From positions 248,001-312,000 of the forward strand of contig NZ_CANNCR010000001.1 of NCBI RefSeq assembly GCF_947503125.1: DNA of 64,000 nucleotides. Reading direction: 5' to 3'. Positions within the stretch are counted from its first letter, which is position 1. The number at the start of each line of letters is the position of its first letter. The notes beneath the pieces are model-generated. The model worked only from the letters and a program-made list of their open reading frames with translations, was not told the DNA's origin and made no database searches. This document shows, in pieces, positions 1 through 9,641 of this stretch. A program made the position numbers and the translations under genes. The DNA is from an uncultured Metabacillus sp. Lineage in GTDB: Bacteria; Bacillota; Bacilli; Bacillales; Bacillaceae.

Positions 1-1
1 T

Positions 2-793
2 ATTGTCTTCGAGCTTGTTGATGCAAGAATTCCCATGTCTTCGCGGAATCCAATGATCGATGAAATTGTATCATCAAAGCCCCGTATTGTTTTATTAAAC
101 AAAGCTGATAAAGCTGATGAATCTGTAACGAGGCAATGGCTTGAATATTTTAAAGAAAAGGGAATTTCTGCTCTTGCCATTGATGCACAAACAGGGACAG
201 GATTAAAACAAATAACTCAATTATCAAAAGAATTATTAAAAGAGAAATTTGATAAAATGGCTGCAAAGGGAATCAAGCCTCGTGCAATACGTGCGCTGAT
301 CATCGGGATTCCAAATGTGGGAAAATCAACCTTAATCAATCGGCTTGCAAAGAAAAATATTACTAAAACTGGTGACAGACCAGGTGTAACGACTGCTCAG
401 CAATGGGTTAAGGTCGGAAATGAGCTTGAGCTATTGGACACGCCAGGTATACTTTGGCCAAAGTTTGAAGATCAGCTAGTCGGTTTAAAACTAGCAACAA
501 CTGGTGCTATTAAAGATGCCATTCTAAATTTGCAAGAGGTTACGGTATTTGCATTAAATTTTTTAAAGGAACATTACCCGCACAGACTTAAGGAGCGTTT
601 TGATCTTGAAGAGCTGCCTGATGAGGTTGTTCCGCTTTTTGATGTCATTGGTAAAAAAAGAGGTTGCATCATGCCAGGTGGTTATATTGATTACGATAAA
701 ACCTCTGAGCTTGTTTTAAGAGAAATACGAGCTGATAAATTAGGAAGACTCTCCTTCGAAACGCCGAAACAATTTACCGAAATCAATAGCTAG
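2..793 (+). CDS. rbgA: Ribosome biogenesis GTPase RbgA (YlqF), 5' end cut off by window
   Basis: Circularly permuted GTPase needed for late assembly of the 50S ribosomal subunit. The frame is open from base 2 (reads [17 protein letters not shown]), so about 20 N-terminal residues lie before the window; the ATG at 35 is internal. Because of the permutation the G4 motif (LLNKADKAD) comes first, followed by G1 ([15 protein letters not shown]), a switch threonine segment and G3 (LLDTPGI). The C-terminal half is the helical RNA-binding domain, ending LSFETPKQF much as in B. subtilis. 263 codons are visible; the family is about 280 residues long. The assignment rests on recognition of the whole sequence. 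Confidence 0.96.
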   Translation: MVFELVDARIPMSSRNPMIDEIVSSKPRIVLLNKADKADESVTRQWLEYFKEKGISALAIDAQTGTGLKQITQLSKELLKEKFDKMAAKGIKPRAIRALIIGIPNVGKSTLINRLAKKNITKTGDRPGVTTAQQWVKVGNELELLDTPGILWPKFEDQLVGLKLATTGAIKDAILNLQEVTVFALNFLKEHYPHRLKERFDLEELPDEVVPLFDVIGKKRGCIMPGGYIDYDKTSELVLREIRADKLGRLSFETPKQFTEINS

Positions 794-799
794 ACCAAC

Positions 800-826
800 G
801 GCTCGCAGCATTGCGAGTCTTTATTT
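800..826 (+). terminator. Possible weak terminator after rbgA
   Basis: GCTCGCA (801-807) pairs with TGCGAGT (812-818) around a 4-base loop, followed by a short T-rich run (CTTTATTT). It lies 7 bases after the rbgA stop. The stem is short and the T tract is interrupted, so efficiency is doubtful. Confidence 0.5.
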
Positions 827-854
827 AAAAGGGAGAAAATTTTGTACATAGTTT

Positions 855-1037
855 TAGTGTCTAGCTCCAGCGCCTAGCCCCGAAGCACAGGACGTGCAAG
901 TGCAGTCAAGAGATAAGGACTTCGCGTTTTTGACTGCCTCTAGGGTCTAGCCACTCATGAATAGAAGGCAAAGAACGCCTTCTATTCATGAGTGGCTTAT
1001 TTGCCCTAGGCTGATCAAGGCGCTTGTGCTTTTCTTA
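855..1037 (+). repeat. Family A structured intergenic repeat, copy A1
   Basis: It starts TTAGTGTCTAGCTCCAGCGCC and ends GGCGCTTGTGCTTTTCTTA; the same ends, with small changes, bound copy A3 at 55839-56080. Terminal GCGCC (870-874) pairs with GGCGC (1019-1023). Nested inside are GCAC 885-888 with GTGC 894-897, GCAGTCAA 902-909 with TTGACTGC 930-937, CTAGGG 940-945 with CCCTAG 1004-1009, and a perfect 20-bp stem, 950-969 with 977-996, around a 7-base loop. The pattern is that of a multi-branched folded RNA or single-stranded DNA element. It fills most of the 350-base gap between rbgA and rnhB, and no ORF is supported in it. Similar elements are common between genes in Bacillus genomes, but I cannot name a catalogued family. 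Confidence 0.75.
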
Positions 1038-1144
1038 TTATTTGGCTTTTTCGTAAACCTACTGACTGCGGTAGATAATTCCTTCTTTGTAGCGAAAAAA
1101 AGAGATATAATAGTAAAGGAGTAAGTGTGAGGAGATTAATAGAA

Positions 1145-1909
1145 ATGAACTTAACCATTAAGGAAATACAAGATAGAATAACGAGGATTACTAATGAAGA
1201 CGATCCTTTTTTAGAGCAATGTAAAGCTGATTCAAGAAAAGGTGTTCAACAGCTTGTTCAAAAATGGTGGAAACATTATGAACAGGAAAAAGCTTTGCAA
1301 GAGCAGTTTTATGGCATGCTTAGCTATGAAAGAAAAGCGCATGCCCAAGGTTTTCACCTAATTGCAGGTGTTGATGAGGTTGGAAGAGGACCGTTGGCAG
1401 GACCTGTTGTGGCAGCGGCAGTCATTTTAAAAGAAGAGTGTTACATACCAGGGTTAACAGATTCAAAGAAATTAACAGCGGCAATGAGAGAGAAGTATTT
1501 CGATTTAATTAAAACAAATGCAAAAGCTATTGGGATTGGCATCGTTCAAGCAGAAGTCATCGACGAAATAAATATTTATGAAGCGACAAAACTTGCCATG
1601 AAGCAAGCGATAAAAAAATTGGAGATAGAGCCTGATTATTTATTACTTGATGCGATGAAGCTCGAATTACCGATTTCTCAAGAGTCAATCATCAAGGGTG
1701 ACGCCAAAAGCGTATCAATTGCTGCAAGCTCTGTTATTGCAAAGGTGACGAGGGACCGGTTCATGCAGGATTTAGCCAAGCGTTTCCCCGAATATGGTTT
1801 TGACCAGCATATGGGATATGGTACTAGATACCATTTGGATGCATTGCAAAGACATGGAGTGACAGAATATCATCGTAAAAGCTATGCACCTGTAAAGGAT
1901 CGATTATAA
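1145..1909 (+). CDS. rnhB: Ribonuclease HII
   Basis: Degrades the RNA strand of RNA/DNA hybrids and cuts at single ribonucleotides embedded in DNA; cytoplasmic. The catalytic block is GVDEVGRGPLAGPV, with the DE pair and later acidic residues (LTDSKKL, DYLLLDAM). An N-terminal extension of about 70 residues (NLTIKEIQDRI...) is typical of the Bacillus enzyme. I chose ATG 1145 (254 residues) because MNLTIKEIQ matches the known N-terminus and AGGAG lies upstream; an in-frame GTG at 1127, with AAAGGAG 5 bases upstream, would add six residues. A TATAAT-like box lies at 1106-1111 without a convincing -35 box. It stands alone between a repeat element and a terminator. Confidence 0.95.
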   Translation: MNLTIKEIQDRITRITNEDDPFLEQCKADSRKGVQQLVQKWWKHYEQEKALQEQFYGMLSYERKAHAQGFHLIAGVDEVGRGPLAGPVVAAAVILKEECYIPGLTDSKKLTAAMREKYFDLIKTNAKAIGIGIVQAEVIDEINIYEATKLAMKQAIKKLEIEPDYLLLDAMKLELPISQESIIKGDAKSVSIAASSVIAKVTRDRFMQDLAKRFPEYGFDQHMGYGTRYHLDALQRHGVTEYHRKSYAPVKDRL

Positions 1910-2012
1910 TCTTTTAAAAAAGAAGAGTTGTTGTTAGAAGCTTTAAAATGCTTATCATTAGTGAAATTATGTTAAAGGTAAAATAGTAGTCCAATTATTC
2001 TAAACGCTTCAT

Positions 2013-2044
2013 AAAAGCCTCTGTAAGCTGTTACAGAGGCTTTT
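2013..2044 (+). terminator. Rho-independent terminator between rnhB and sucC
   Basis: AAAAGCCTCTGTAA (2013-2026) pairs with TTACAGAGGCTTTT (2031-2044) around the loop GCTG. The A run and T run make it usable on both strands. It separates rnhB from the sucCD promoter. The remaining bases of this 329-base gap are AT-rich and show only a short direct repeat of CTGTACTAG near 2050-2080. Confidence 0.85.
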
Positions 2045-2159
2045 AGCTGTACTGTACTAGTTTATGCTGTACTAGATAAGTTTTAATATCTTAAATCAAT
2101 CTATTTTAATAAAATAAAAATTAATTTTCTTGGAGAGCATACTATTTTGTGTCGAATGG

Positions 2160-2188
2160 TAGACAAGCTGAAAACTATTATATAAAAT
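2160..2188 (+). promoter_or_regulatory. Candidate sigma-A promoter for sucCD
   Basis: TAGACA (2160-2165), 17 bases, then TAAAAT (2183-2188): five of six consensus bases in each box. It lies about 45 bases before the sucC ribosome-binding site AGGAGG. No operator could be identified. Confidence 0.5.
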
Positions 2189-2238
2189 GAAAGCGCAGTA
2201 TATTTTTTATTATTGTAAATTGGTTAGGAGGATGGCAA

Positions 2239-3399
2239 ATGAATATCCATGAGTACCAAGGGAAAGAACTCCTACGTAAATACGGAGTTTCTGTACCGAA
2301 CGGACGAGTGGCTTTTTCTGTAGATGAAGCAGTTGAAGCTGCAAAAGAACTTGGAACAGATGTAGTAGTGGTAAAAGCTCAAATCCATGCAGGTGGACGC
2401 GGTAAAGCCGGCGGAGTAAAAGTTGCTAAAAACCTGGAAGAGGCTCGTACATATGCTGAAGAAATTCTTGGTAAGACATTAGTAACACACCAAACTGGCC
2501 CTGAAGGCAAGGAAGTTAAGCGCCTGCTTATTGAAGAAGGGTGCGATATTAAGAAGGAATATTACATCGGCCTTGTTTTAGACCGTGCTACATCACGCGT
2601 TGTTCTAATGGCATCTGAAGAAGGCGGAACAGAAATTGAAGAAGTAGCAGAGAAAACTCCTGAAAAAATCTTTAAAGAAGTCATTGATCCCGCAGTAGGA
2701 TTACAAGGCTATCAAGCTAGAAGAATTGCATTTAACATTAATATTCCAAAAGAACTTGTTGGACAAGCTGTTAAATTTATGATGGGCTTGTATAAAGTTT
2801 TTGTAGAAAAGGATTGTTCAATTGCAGAGATTAATCCATTAGTTGTAACAGGTGATGGAAAAGTTATGGCACTTGATGCAAAATTGAATTTTGATTCAAA
2901 TGCATTATATCGCCATAAAGATATTGTCGAATATCGCGATCTTGAAGAAGAAGATCCAAAAGAAATTGAGGCTTCTAAGTACGATTTAAGTTATATTTCT
3001 TTAGACGGTAACATTGGCTGTATGGTAAATGGTGCTGGTCTAGCGATGTCTACAATGGACATTATTAAATACTACGGCGGTGAACCTGCAAACTTCCTTG
3101 ATGTTGGGGGCGGTGCAACTGCAGAGAAAGTAACAGAAGCGTTCAAAATTATTCTTTCCGATCAAAATGTTAAAGGAATTTTCGTTAACATCTTCGGTGG
3201 AATCATGAAATGTGACGTTATTGCAGAAGGTGTTGTAGAGGCAACAAAACAAGTAGGTTTAGAGATCCCGCTTGTCGTGCGTCTTGAAGGAACAAATGTT
3301 GATTTAGGAAAGAAAATTTTAAATGAGTCTGGCTTAAATATTACTTCTGCAGAGTCTATGGCTGACGGCGCACAAAAAATCGTTTCATTAGTAGGGTAA
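2239..3399 (+). CDS. sucC: Succinyl-CoA synthetase (ADP-forming) beta subunit
   Basis: Beta subunit of the TCA-cycle enzyme that converts succinyl-CoA to succinate with formation of ATP or GTP. The N-terminal ATP-grasp domain begins [17 protein letters not shown] and carries the [16 protein letters not shown] nucleotide-binding segment. The C-terminal ligase/CoA-binding domain holds the [12 protein letters not shown] and GIFVNIFGG motifs. The 386 residues match the usual length. ATG follows AGGAGG at 7 bases. It is the first gene of a two-gene operon; sucD begins 18 bases downstream, so the two subunits are co-translated. Confidence 0.98.
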   Translation: MNIHEYQGKELLRKYGVSVPNGRVAFSVDEAVEAAKELGTDVVVVKAQIHAGGRGKAGGVKVAKNLEEARTYAEEILGKTLVTHQTGPEGKEVKRLLIEEGCDIKKEYYIGLVLDRATSRVVLMASEEGGTEIEEVAEKTPEKIFKEVIDPAVGLQGYQARRIAFNINIPKELVGQAVKFMMGLYKVFVEKDCSIAEINPLVVTGDGKVMALDAKLNFDSNALYRHKDIVEYRDLEEEDPKEIEASKYDLSYISLDGNIGCMVNGAGLAMSTMDIIKYYGGEPANFLDVGGGATAEKVTEAFKIILSDQNVKGIFVNIFGGIMKCDVIAEGVVEATKQVGLEIPLVVRLEGTNVDLGKKILNESGLNITSAESMADGAQKIVSLVG

Positions 3400-3417
3400 G
3401 AAAGGCAGGGGACAAAC

Positions 3418-4320
3418 ATGAGTGTATTTATTAATAAAGATACTAAAGTAATCGTTCAAGGAATCACTGGGTCAACAGCCCTTTTCCATACGAAACAAAT
3501 GCTTGAATATGGTACAAAGATTGTTGGTGGTGTCACTCCGGGAAAAGGCGGAACTGAAGTAGAGGGTGTACCAGTTTTCAATACAGTTCAAGAAGCAGTT
3601 AAAGCTACAGGTGCAAACGCTTCAGTTATTTATGTACCTGCTCCTTTCGCTGCAGATGCAATTATGGAAGGCGTAGACGCTGAATTAGACTTGGTAATTT
3701 GTATCACTGAGCATATTCCGGTAATGGATATGGTTAATGTTAAGCGTTATATGGAAGGCAAGAAAACTCGTCTAGTTGGCCCTAACTGCCCGGGTGTTAT
3801 CACACCTGAGGAATGTAAGATCGGTATTATGCCTGGTTACATTCATAAAAAAGGCCATGTAGGTGTTGTTTCCCGTTCAGGAACACTTACATATGAAGCT
3901 GTTCATCAATTATCACAAGCTGGCATTGGTCAATCAACTGCGGTTGGGATTGGCGGTGACCCGGTAAATGGAACAAACTTTATCGATGTGCTTAAAGCCT
4001 TCAATGAAGATGAAGATACGTATGCAGTGATCATGATCGGTGAAATCGGCGGAACTGCTGAAGAAGAAGCAGCTGAATGGGTAAAAGCAAATATGACGAA
4101 ACCGGTAGTTGGCTTTATCGGCGGTCAAACAGCACCTCCTGGAAAACGTATGGGACATGCTGGAGCGATTATTTCAGGTGGTAAAGGTACGGCTGAAGAA
4201 AAAATTAAAACAATGAACGCTTGCGGCATTAAGGTTGCTGAAACACCTTCTGTAATGGGAGAAACACTTATTTCCGTGCTTAAAGAGCAAGGGTTATATG
4301 AAAAATGCAAAACACATTAA
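3418..4320 (+). CDS. sucD: Succinyl-CoA synthetase alpha subunit
   Basis: Alpha subunit, which binds CoA and carries the catalytic phosphohistidine. The N-terminal Rossmann domain begins [18 protein letters not shown]; the [20 protein letters not shown] stretch is characteristic. The active-site histidine lies in the [17 protein letters not shown] segment near the C-terminus. At 300 residues it is full length. It follows sucC at 18 bases with a GCAGGGGA-type ribosome-binding site, and a terminator lies 20 bases after its stop, closing the operon. Confidence 0.98.
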   Translation: MSVFINKDTKVIVQGITGSTALFHTKQMLEYGTKIVGGVTPGKGGTEVEGVPVFNTVQEAVKATGANASVIYVPAPFAADAIMEGVDAELDLVICITEHIPVMDMVNVKRYMEGKKTRLVGPNCPGVITPEECKIGIMPGYIHKKGHVGVVSRSGTLTYEAVHQLSQAGIGQSTAVGIGGDPVNGTNFIDVLKAFNEDEDTYAVIMIGEIGGTAEEEAAEWVKANMTKPVVGFIGGQTAPPGKRMGHAGAIISGGKGTAEEKIKTMNACGIKVAETPSVMGETLISVLKEQGLYEKCKTH

Positions 4321-4340
4321 TCAGATTCTTCTGAAAGGGA

Positions 4341-4369
4341 AGGGACAGGTGTTCACCTGTTCCTTTTCC
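4341..4369 (+). terminator. Terminator of the sucCD operon
   Basis: AGGGACAGGTG (4341-4351) pairs with CACCTGTTCCT (4354-4364), one G-T wobble, with a two-base loop, followed by TTTCCT. It begins 20 bases after sucD. Confidence 0.85.
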
Positions 4370-4431
4370 TCATGCTTTTAAATGAATTGCTATATTAATA
4401 GTAGGTAAATAAAGGTAAAATAGGAGGCCAT

Positions 4432-5316
4432 ATGGATACTGTTACAAAAACACTCTTTACATTATCACATTGTAAAGGAATCAGTCATCATCTTCTTCAC
4501 AAGCTTTTAACGATTGATCCAACATTAACTAATTTTCACTTCCATAAGGAAAACGAATGGGCGAGCTATTTTAATATTCCGAAAGAAAAAGCTCTCGCAA
4601 TCAAAAAAGAGTTTGCTTCATTACAAGTTGACACCCTTTTGGAAACATATAAACAACAGCAAATTTGTTTTGTTTCCCTTTATGATAAAAACTACCCGCC
4701 GCTTCTTAAGGAAATTTCTGACCCTCCGCCAATCCTATATTACAAGGGAGATATTCGTCTTACACAGCAACCGCATTTGATAAGTGTAGTCGGAACTAGG
4801 TATCCAACAAATTATGGTGAAACAGCGCTAGAGTACCTATTAAAACCGCTTATTATGGAAAATTGGATAATAGTAAGCGGAATGGCAAAAGGAATTGATA
4901 CAATAGGGCATGAAACAGCTATAAAAAACGGTGGAAAAACGATCGCAGTTATTGCAGGTGGCTTATTTTATCTCTACCCTAAACAAAACATCCCATTAGC
5001 AAAAAAGCTCATGGAATCACATCTGATCCTCTCTGAACATCCTCCTGCTACCCCGCCTCAAAAGTGGCACTTTCCAATGAGAAACAGAATTATTAGCGGG
5101 TTGTCTTTAGGAACGATCATCATTCAAGCTAAGAAGCGAAGCGGGTCATTAATTACAGCTTACCAGGCATTGGAACAAAATCGCGAAGTATTTGCGGTCC
5201 CTGGATCCATATTTGATGAAAATAGCGCTGGAACAAATGAACTAATACAAAGCGGAGCAAAATTAGTTCATAATGCTTCAAATATAATGGAAGAATTTCC
5301 ACTTTCGCTTGATTAA
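4432..5316 (+). CDS. dprA: DNA-processing protein A (DprA/Smf)
   Basis: Binds incoming single-stranded DNA and loads RecA during natural transformation. The Rossmann-fold core holds ISVVGTRYPTNYGE and the SGMAKGIDTIGHETAI motif, then AVIAGGLFYLYPKQN and RNRIISGLSLG, all in family order. The N-terminal ~65 residues are a helical domain. At 294 residues it is close to the B. subtilis length. The ribosome-binding site TAGGAGG lies just before ATG 4432. It sits upstream of topA, as in most Firmicutes, but a long repeat-filled gap separates the two here. Presence of dprA does not by itself show competence. Confidence 0.95.
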   Translation: MDTVTKTLFTLSHCKGISHHLLHKLLTIDPTLTNFHFHKENEWASYFNIPKEKALAIKKEFASLQVDTLLETYKQQQICFVSLYDKNYPPLLKEISDPPPILYYKGDIRLTQQPHLISVVGTRYPTNYGETALEYLLKPLIMENWIIVSGMAKGIDTIGHETAIKNGGKTIAVIAGGLFYLYPKQNIPLAKKLMESHLILSEHPPATPPQKWHFPMRNRIISGLSLGTIIIQAKKRSGSLITAYQALEQNREVFAVPGSIFDENSAGTNELIQSGAKLVHNASNIMEEFPLSLD

Positions 5317-5350
5317 ATTTTTGAAAAAAGTACAAAATTAAGATAATAAA

Positions 5351-5733
5351 GCGAGACTTCCAACAATGGGGTAATTTCATTGTTGGTTAGCGAGACTTAT
5401 CGGATCATTACGGGTAGTTATCTCTACGTTCTAAAATTTTTAAAAGCAAAGGACTTACTACCCGTTAAGATGGGATAAAGCGAGACTTCCAACAATGGGG
5501 TAATTTCATTGTTGGTTAACGAGACTTATCGGATCATTACGGGTAGTTATCTCTACGTTCTAAAATTTTTAAAAGCAAAGGACTTACTACCCGTTAAGAT
5601 GGGATAAAGCGAGACTTCCAACAATGGGGTAATTTCATTGTTGGTTAGCGAGACTTATCGGATCATTACGGGTAGTTATCTCTAAGTTCTAAAATTTTTA
5701 AAAGCGAGGATTTGCTACCCGTAAAGATAGGGA
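5351..5733 (+). repeat. Family B tandem array: three 129-nt hairpin units
   Basis: Units run 5351-5479, 5480-5608 and 5609-5733. Units 1 and 2 differ at one base (GTTAGC versus GTTAAC); unit 3 drifts near its end. Each starts GCGAGACTTCC. Stem 1 is CCAACAATG with CATTGTTGG (unit 1: 5360-5368 with 5378-5386). A second GAGACTTATCGGATC word leads into stem 2, ACGGGTAGT with ACTACCCGT (5410-5418 with 5457-5465). Units join as ATGGGATAAA|GCGAGACTT. There are no unique spacers and no ORF. A diverged fourth unit at 38398-38597 keeps both stems through compensatory changes, so folding appears to be selected. Function is unknown: possibly a mobile palindromic repeat or a structured transcript. Confidence 0.9.
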
Positions 5734-5824
5734 AAATTGCGTAAGAATTTGTCATTTTAGTGAAAATATTCATGTTCATTCATATTAAATTAGTATATGA
5801 TAAGGGTAATTTCTTTATTTGTGT

Positions 5825-5853
5825 TTGACAAATCGCATGGGAATATTTAATAA
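5825..5853 (+). promoter_or_regulatory. Candidate promoter upstream of topA
   Basis: A perfect TTGACA (5825-5830) is followed after 17 bases by TAATAA (5848-5853), a weak -10 box. It lies between the repeat array and topA. It would give a leader of about 275 bases, which is long. Confidence 0.4.
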
Positions 5854-5855
5854 TA

Positions 5856-6121
5856 GTGGAGATTTATATTGTGAAACAATCATCAAATAAGGATTTTAAA
5901 TTTGTTCCTATAAATCTTATTTAAATCTATATTTTAAGCTTTTTGTTGATTTTGTTGCTATACTGAGCGAAATACATGAAGCTAAAATCAAACACATCAT
6001 TTTAAAATGGAAAAAACATCCAAACTTTACGTAGGTAAATGAAGAGACATTTACATTCATGCAATCTTTCAAAAAATGAAAGATCAAATAAATAAGAAGT
6101 ATTAAAGAGAGAATACCTCTT
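5856..6121 (+). other. AT-rich stretch before topA without a gene
   Basis: No start codon with a ribosome-binding site opens a credible frame. Two small inverted repeats are visible: AAATAAGGATTT with AAATCTTATTT (about 5884-5924, one bulge), and ATCTTTC with GAAAGAT (6064-6070 with 6078-6084). If the promoter at 5825 is used, these would lie in the topA leader. Confidence 0.4.
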
Positions 6122-6137
6122 AAGGAGGACAATATGC

Positions 6138-8213
6138 ATGTCAGACTATTTAGTCATTGTTGAATCACCTGCAAAGGCGAAAACAATTGAACGTTATTTA
6201 GGGAAAAAGTATAAAGTGAAAGCCTCAATGGGGCATGTTCGTGATTTACCTAAAAGCCAAATTGGAGTTGATATTGATCATAACTTTGAACCAAAGTACA
6301 TTACGATAAGAGGCAAGGGTTCTGTTTTGAAGGAATTGAAAACAGCTGCCAAGAAGGCTAAAAAAGTTTTCCTTGCAGCCGACCCTGATCGTGAAGGGGA
6401 AGCGATTGCATGGCATCTGGCACACAGCCTTGATGTCGATATACATTCCGACTGCCGCGTTGTATTTAATGAAATTACCAAGGATGCAATCCAGGAGTCA
6501 TTCAAGCATCCTCGTTCCATTAACATGGATCTCGTAGATGCGCAACAGGCCAGACGTGTTCTTGACAGACTTGTCGGCTATAAAATAAGTCCGATTCTCT
6601 GGAAAAAAGTAAAAAAAGGTCTTAGTGCCGGGAGGGTACAATCTGTAGCCGTTCGCTTAATCATTGATCGTGAAAATGAAATCAAAGATTTTGTTCCAGA
6701 GGAATATTGGTCTATTGAAGGGCAGTTCTTAAAAGGGCAAAAAGAATTTGAAGCAGCGTTTTTTGGGGTAAATGGAAAGAAAAAAGAGTTAAAATCAGAA
6801 GCTGATGTGAAAGAGATATTAAAAGAAATAAGCGGAAATAAATTTAATGTTGAAAAAGTAACAAAAAAAGAACGAAAACGTAATCCTGCTGTCCCATTTA
6901 CAACCTCGACTTTACAACAGGAGGCTGCACGTAAATTAAACTTTCGCGCTAAGAAAACAATGATGATTGCTCAGCAGCTTTACGAAGGGATTGATTTGGG
7001 TAAGGAAGGAACTGTTGGTTTAATCACATATATGAGAACAGATTCGACAAGAATATCCGAAACTGCCCAAACAGAAGCTGCTCAATATATTAATGATAAA
7101 TATGGTAAAGAGTTCCGTGGCACTCAATCAAAATCTGCTAAGAAAAATACCAATGCGCAAGATGCACATGAGGCTATTCGCCCAACTTCTACATTACGAG
7201 AGCCAGCATCAATGAAAGAATTCTTGAGCAGGGACCAACTTAGACTTTATAAGCTGATTTGGGAACGGTTTGTTGCCAGCCAGATGGCTCCTGCTATTTT
7301 GGATACAATGAGTGTTGATTTAACGAATAATGGAGTACTGTTTAGAGCAAATGGCTCAAAAATAAAATTTCCAGGTTTCATGAAAGTGTATGTTGAAGGC
7401 AGTGACGATCAAACAGAAGAAAAAGATAGATTGCTGCCTGATTTAAAAGAAGGCGATGAAGTTTTTTCAAAAGATATTGAACCGGCTCAGCATTTTACAC
7501 AACCGCCTCCGCGTTATACAGAGGCACGCTTAGTAAAAACATTAGAAGAGCTGGGAATTGGCCGCCCTTCTACCTATGCACCAACACTAGATACGATACA
7601 AAAACGAGGTTATGTGGCATTAGACAATAAACGATTTATACCAACAGAGCTAGGTGAAATTGTATTAGAGCTTATTAAGGAATTTTTCCCTGAAATCATT
7701 AACGTGGAATTTACTGCCAATATGGAAAACAGTCTTGATAAAGTGGAAGAAGGATCTATTGAATGGATTAACATCATTGATGATTTTTACAAAGATTTTT
7801 CCATAAGACTTGAGAAAGCGGAAAATGAAATGGAAAAAATCGAAATCAAGGATGAGCCTGCCGGAGTAGACTGTGAAGAATGCGGACATCCTATGGTTTA
7901 TAAAATGGGCAGATACGGTAAATTTATGGCTTGTTCAAATTTTCCTGATTGCCGTAATACGAAACCTATTGTAAAAGAAATTGGGGTTAAATGCCCGAGT
8001 TGCGAAGATGGTATGATTGTTGAGCGAAAATCAAAAAAACGCAGAATTTTTTATGGCTGCAGCAATTATCCGGGATGTGAATTCCTCTCATGGGACAAAC
8101 CAATTGCAAGAAGTTGTCCAAAATGTAACAATATGCTTGTAGAGAAAAAACTGAAAAAAGGCGTACAAGTACAATGTATGGAATGTGATTATAAAGAAGA
8201 ACAACAAAAGTAG
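6138..8213 (+). CDS. topA: DNA topoisomerase I
   Basis: Type IA topoisomerase that relaxes negative supercoils by a transient 5'-phosphotyrosine link. The N-terminal TOPRIM domain has [17 protein letters not shown], the acidic motif [15 protein letters not shown] and the [13 protein letters not shown] segment. The active-site tyrosine is Y298 in [13 protein letters not shown]. Three C-terminal zinc-binding modules follow: CEECGHPM...[15 protein letters not shown]...CSNYPGC and CPKCNNML...CMEC. At 691 residues it is full length. AAGGAGG (6122-6128) lies 9 bases before ATG 6138; an overlapping ATG at 6134 opens only nine codons in another frame and was not used. Confidence 0.98.
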   Translation: MSDYLVIVESPAKAKTIERYLGKKYKVKASMGHVRDLPKSQIGVDIDHNFEPKYITIRGKGSVLKELKTAAKKAKKVFLAADPDREGEAIAWHLAHSLDVDIHSDCRVVFNEITKDAIQESFKHPRSINMDLVDAQQARRVLDRLVGYKISPILWKKVKKGLSAGRVQSVAVRLIIDRENEIKDFVPEEYWSIEGQFLKGQKEFEAAFFGVNGKKKELKSEADVKEILKEISGNKFNVEKVTKKERKRNPAVPFTTSTLQQEAARKLNFRAKKTMMIAQQLYEGIDLGKEGTVGLITYMRTDSTRISETAQTEAAQYINDKYGKEFRGTQSKSAKKNTNAQDAHEAIRPTSTLREPASMKEFLSRDQLRLYKLIWERFVASQMAPAILDTMSVDLTNNGVLFRANGSKIKFPGFMKVYVEGSDDQTEEKDRLLPDLKEGDEVFSKDIEPAQHFTQPPPRYTEARLVKTLEELGIGRPSTYAPTLDTIQKRGYVALDNKRFIPTELGEIVLELIKEFFPEIINVEFTANMENSLDKVEEGSIEWINIIDDFYKDFSIRLEKAENEMEKIEIKDEPAGVDCEECGHPMVYKMGRYGKFMACSNFPDCRNTKPIVKEIGVKCPSCEDGMIVERKSKKRRIFYGCSNYPGCEFLSWDKPIARSCPKCNNMLVEKKLKKGVQVQCMECDYKEEQQK

Positions 8214-8240
8214 GTGAGCGTCTTAAGGCTCACCTCTTTT
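8212..8240 (+). terminator. Terminator overlapping the topA stop
   Basis: AGGTGAGC (8212-8219) pairs with GCTCACCT (8228-8235) around an 8-base loop and is followed by CTTTT. The stem begins within the topA stop codon. It should reduce read-through to trmFO. Confidence 0.7.
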
Positions 8241-8268
8241 ATGTGATTAGATGGAGGGTATTGCAATC

Positions 8269-9579
8269 ATGAATCAAGATCAGGTAGTAAATGTAATAGG
8301 TGCAGGCTTAGCTGGAAGTGAAGCAGCATGGCAGCTGGCAAAAAGAGGTATTCAAGTTCGTCTGTTTGAAATGAGACCAGTAAAACAAACACCTGCACAT
8401 CATACGGAGAAATTTGCAGAATTAGTTTGCAGTAACTCGTTAAGAGCCAATACATTAACAAATGCAGTAGGAGTCTTAAAGGAAGAAATGAGAATCCTTG
8501 ATTCTGTTATTATTAAAGCAGCTGATGAGTGTGCAGTTCCCGCTGGCGGGGCTTTGGCAGTCGACCGTCATGAATTTGCCGGAAAGGTAACAGAACTTGT
8601 AAAAGGACATCCGAATGTTACTGTTATAAATGAAGAAGTTGGAGAAATCCCAAGCGGTCCAACCATCATTGCGACAGGCCCCCTTACATCAAAAAGTCTT
8701 TCAGAGCAATTAAAAACATTAACAGGTGAAGAATATTTATATTTCTATGATGCTGCAGCACCAATTATTGAAAAAGATAGTATTAATATGGAAAAGGTTT
8801 ATTTAAAATCCCGCTATGACAAAGGGGAAGCGGCATATCTTAACTGCCCAATGACAGAGGAAGAATTTGATCGTTTTTATGAAGCTTTAATTTCAGCAGA
8901 AACCGTTCCATTAAAGGAGTTTGAAAAGGAGATCTTCTTCGAAGGCTGTATGCCGATTGAGGTATTGGCACAACGAGGCAGAAAAACAATGTTGTTTGGT
9001 CCATTAAAGCCTGTTGGTTTAGAAGATCCAAAAACAGGGAAAAGACCTTATGCAGTCGTGCAATTGCGACAGGATGATGCAGCAGGTACTTTATATAATA
9101 TAGTAGGCTTCCAAACACATCTTAAATGGGGACCACAAAAAGAAGTTCTTTCATTAATCCCTGGCCTTGAAAATGCCGAAATTGTTCGATATGGTGTTAT
9201 GCATCGTAATACCTTTATTAACTCACCTAGATTGCTAAAGGCAACTTACCAATACAAAGATCGTGAGGATTTATTCTTTGCAGGTCAAATGACTGGTGTT
9301 GAAGGATATGTAGAATCAGCTGCATCAGGCTTGGTTGCTGGAATAAATGCTGCACATCTTGTATTAGGAAAAGACTTAGTTGAATTTCCGAATGAAACGG
9401 CAATCGGCAGCATGGCAAAATATATTACAACAGCTAATCCGGATAATTTTCAGCCAATGAATGCAAACTTCGGTATTTTCGCAGAATTACCTGAGCGGAT
9501 TAAAAGTAAAAAAGAACGAAATGAAATGCATGCAAATAGGGCTCTGGAAACAATTCAAAAAATTTCGAAAAATCTATAG
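8269..9579 (+). CDS. trmFO: tRNA:m5U54 methyltransferase TrmFO (folate/FAD dependent)
   Basis: Methylates uridine 54 in the T loop of tRNA using methylenetetrahydrofolate and FAD; typical of Firmicutes in place of TrmA. The N-terminal dinucleotide-binding motif is [14 protein letters not shown], followed by CSNSLRAN and the GGALAVDR segment. The C-terminal region has [17 protein letters not shown], the conserved FAD-binding block. I start at ATG 8269 (436 residues), since [13 protein letters not shown] matches the family; the upstream in-frame ATG at 8251 overlaps the GGAGGG ribosome-binding site. Formerly called gid. It lies between topA and xerC, the standard Bacillus order. Confidence 0.97.
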   Translation: MNQDQVVNVIGAGLAGSEAAWQLAKRGIQVRLFEMRPVKQTPAHHTEKFAELVCSNSLRANTLTNAVGVLKEEMRILDSVIIKAADECAVPAGGALAVDRHEFAGKVTELVKGHPNVTVINEEVGEIPSGPTIIATGPLTSKSLSEQLKTLTGEEYLYFYDAAAPIIEKDSINMEKVYLKSRYDKGEAAYLNCPMTEEEFDRFYEALISAETVPLKEFEKEIFFEGCMPIEVLAQRGRKTMLFGPLKPVGLEDPKTGKRPYAVVQLRQDDAAGTLYNIVGFQTHLKWGPQKEVLSLIPGLENAEIVRYGVMHRNTFINSPRLLKATYQYKDREDLFFAGQMTGVEGYVESAASGLVAGINAAHLVLGKDLVEFPNETAIGSMAKYITTANPDNFQPMNANFGIFAELPERIKSKKERNEMHANRALETIQKISKNL

Positions 9580-9589
9580 AAATCATTTG

Positions 9590-9629
9590 CAAGGGCTGCT
9601 AAAGTTATGATAACATTTAGTAGCCCTTG
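9590..9629 (+). terminator. Long stem-loop between trmFO and xerC
   Basis: CAAGGGCTGCTAAA (9590-9603) pairs with TTTAGTAGCCCTTG (9616-9629), 14 pairs with one wobble and a 12-base loop. No T run follows; instead the xerC ribosome-binding site GAGGTG starts one base later. It may pause or partly end transcription, or stabilise the mRNA end. Classed as a terminator only tentatively. Confidence 0.45.
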
Positions 9630-9641
9630 TGAGGTGTTATC

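Noticed and set aside
5351-5733. CRISPR-like array
   Set aside because: Repeats are contiguous 129-base units with no unique spacers, and no cas genes are nearby.
6134-6163. Short upstream frame starting ATG 6134, overlapping the topA start
   Set aside because: Only nine codons and 4 bases from the topA ATG; most likely incidental.
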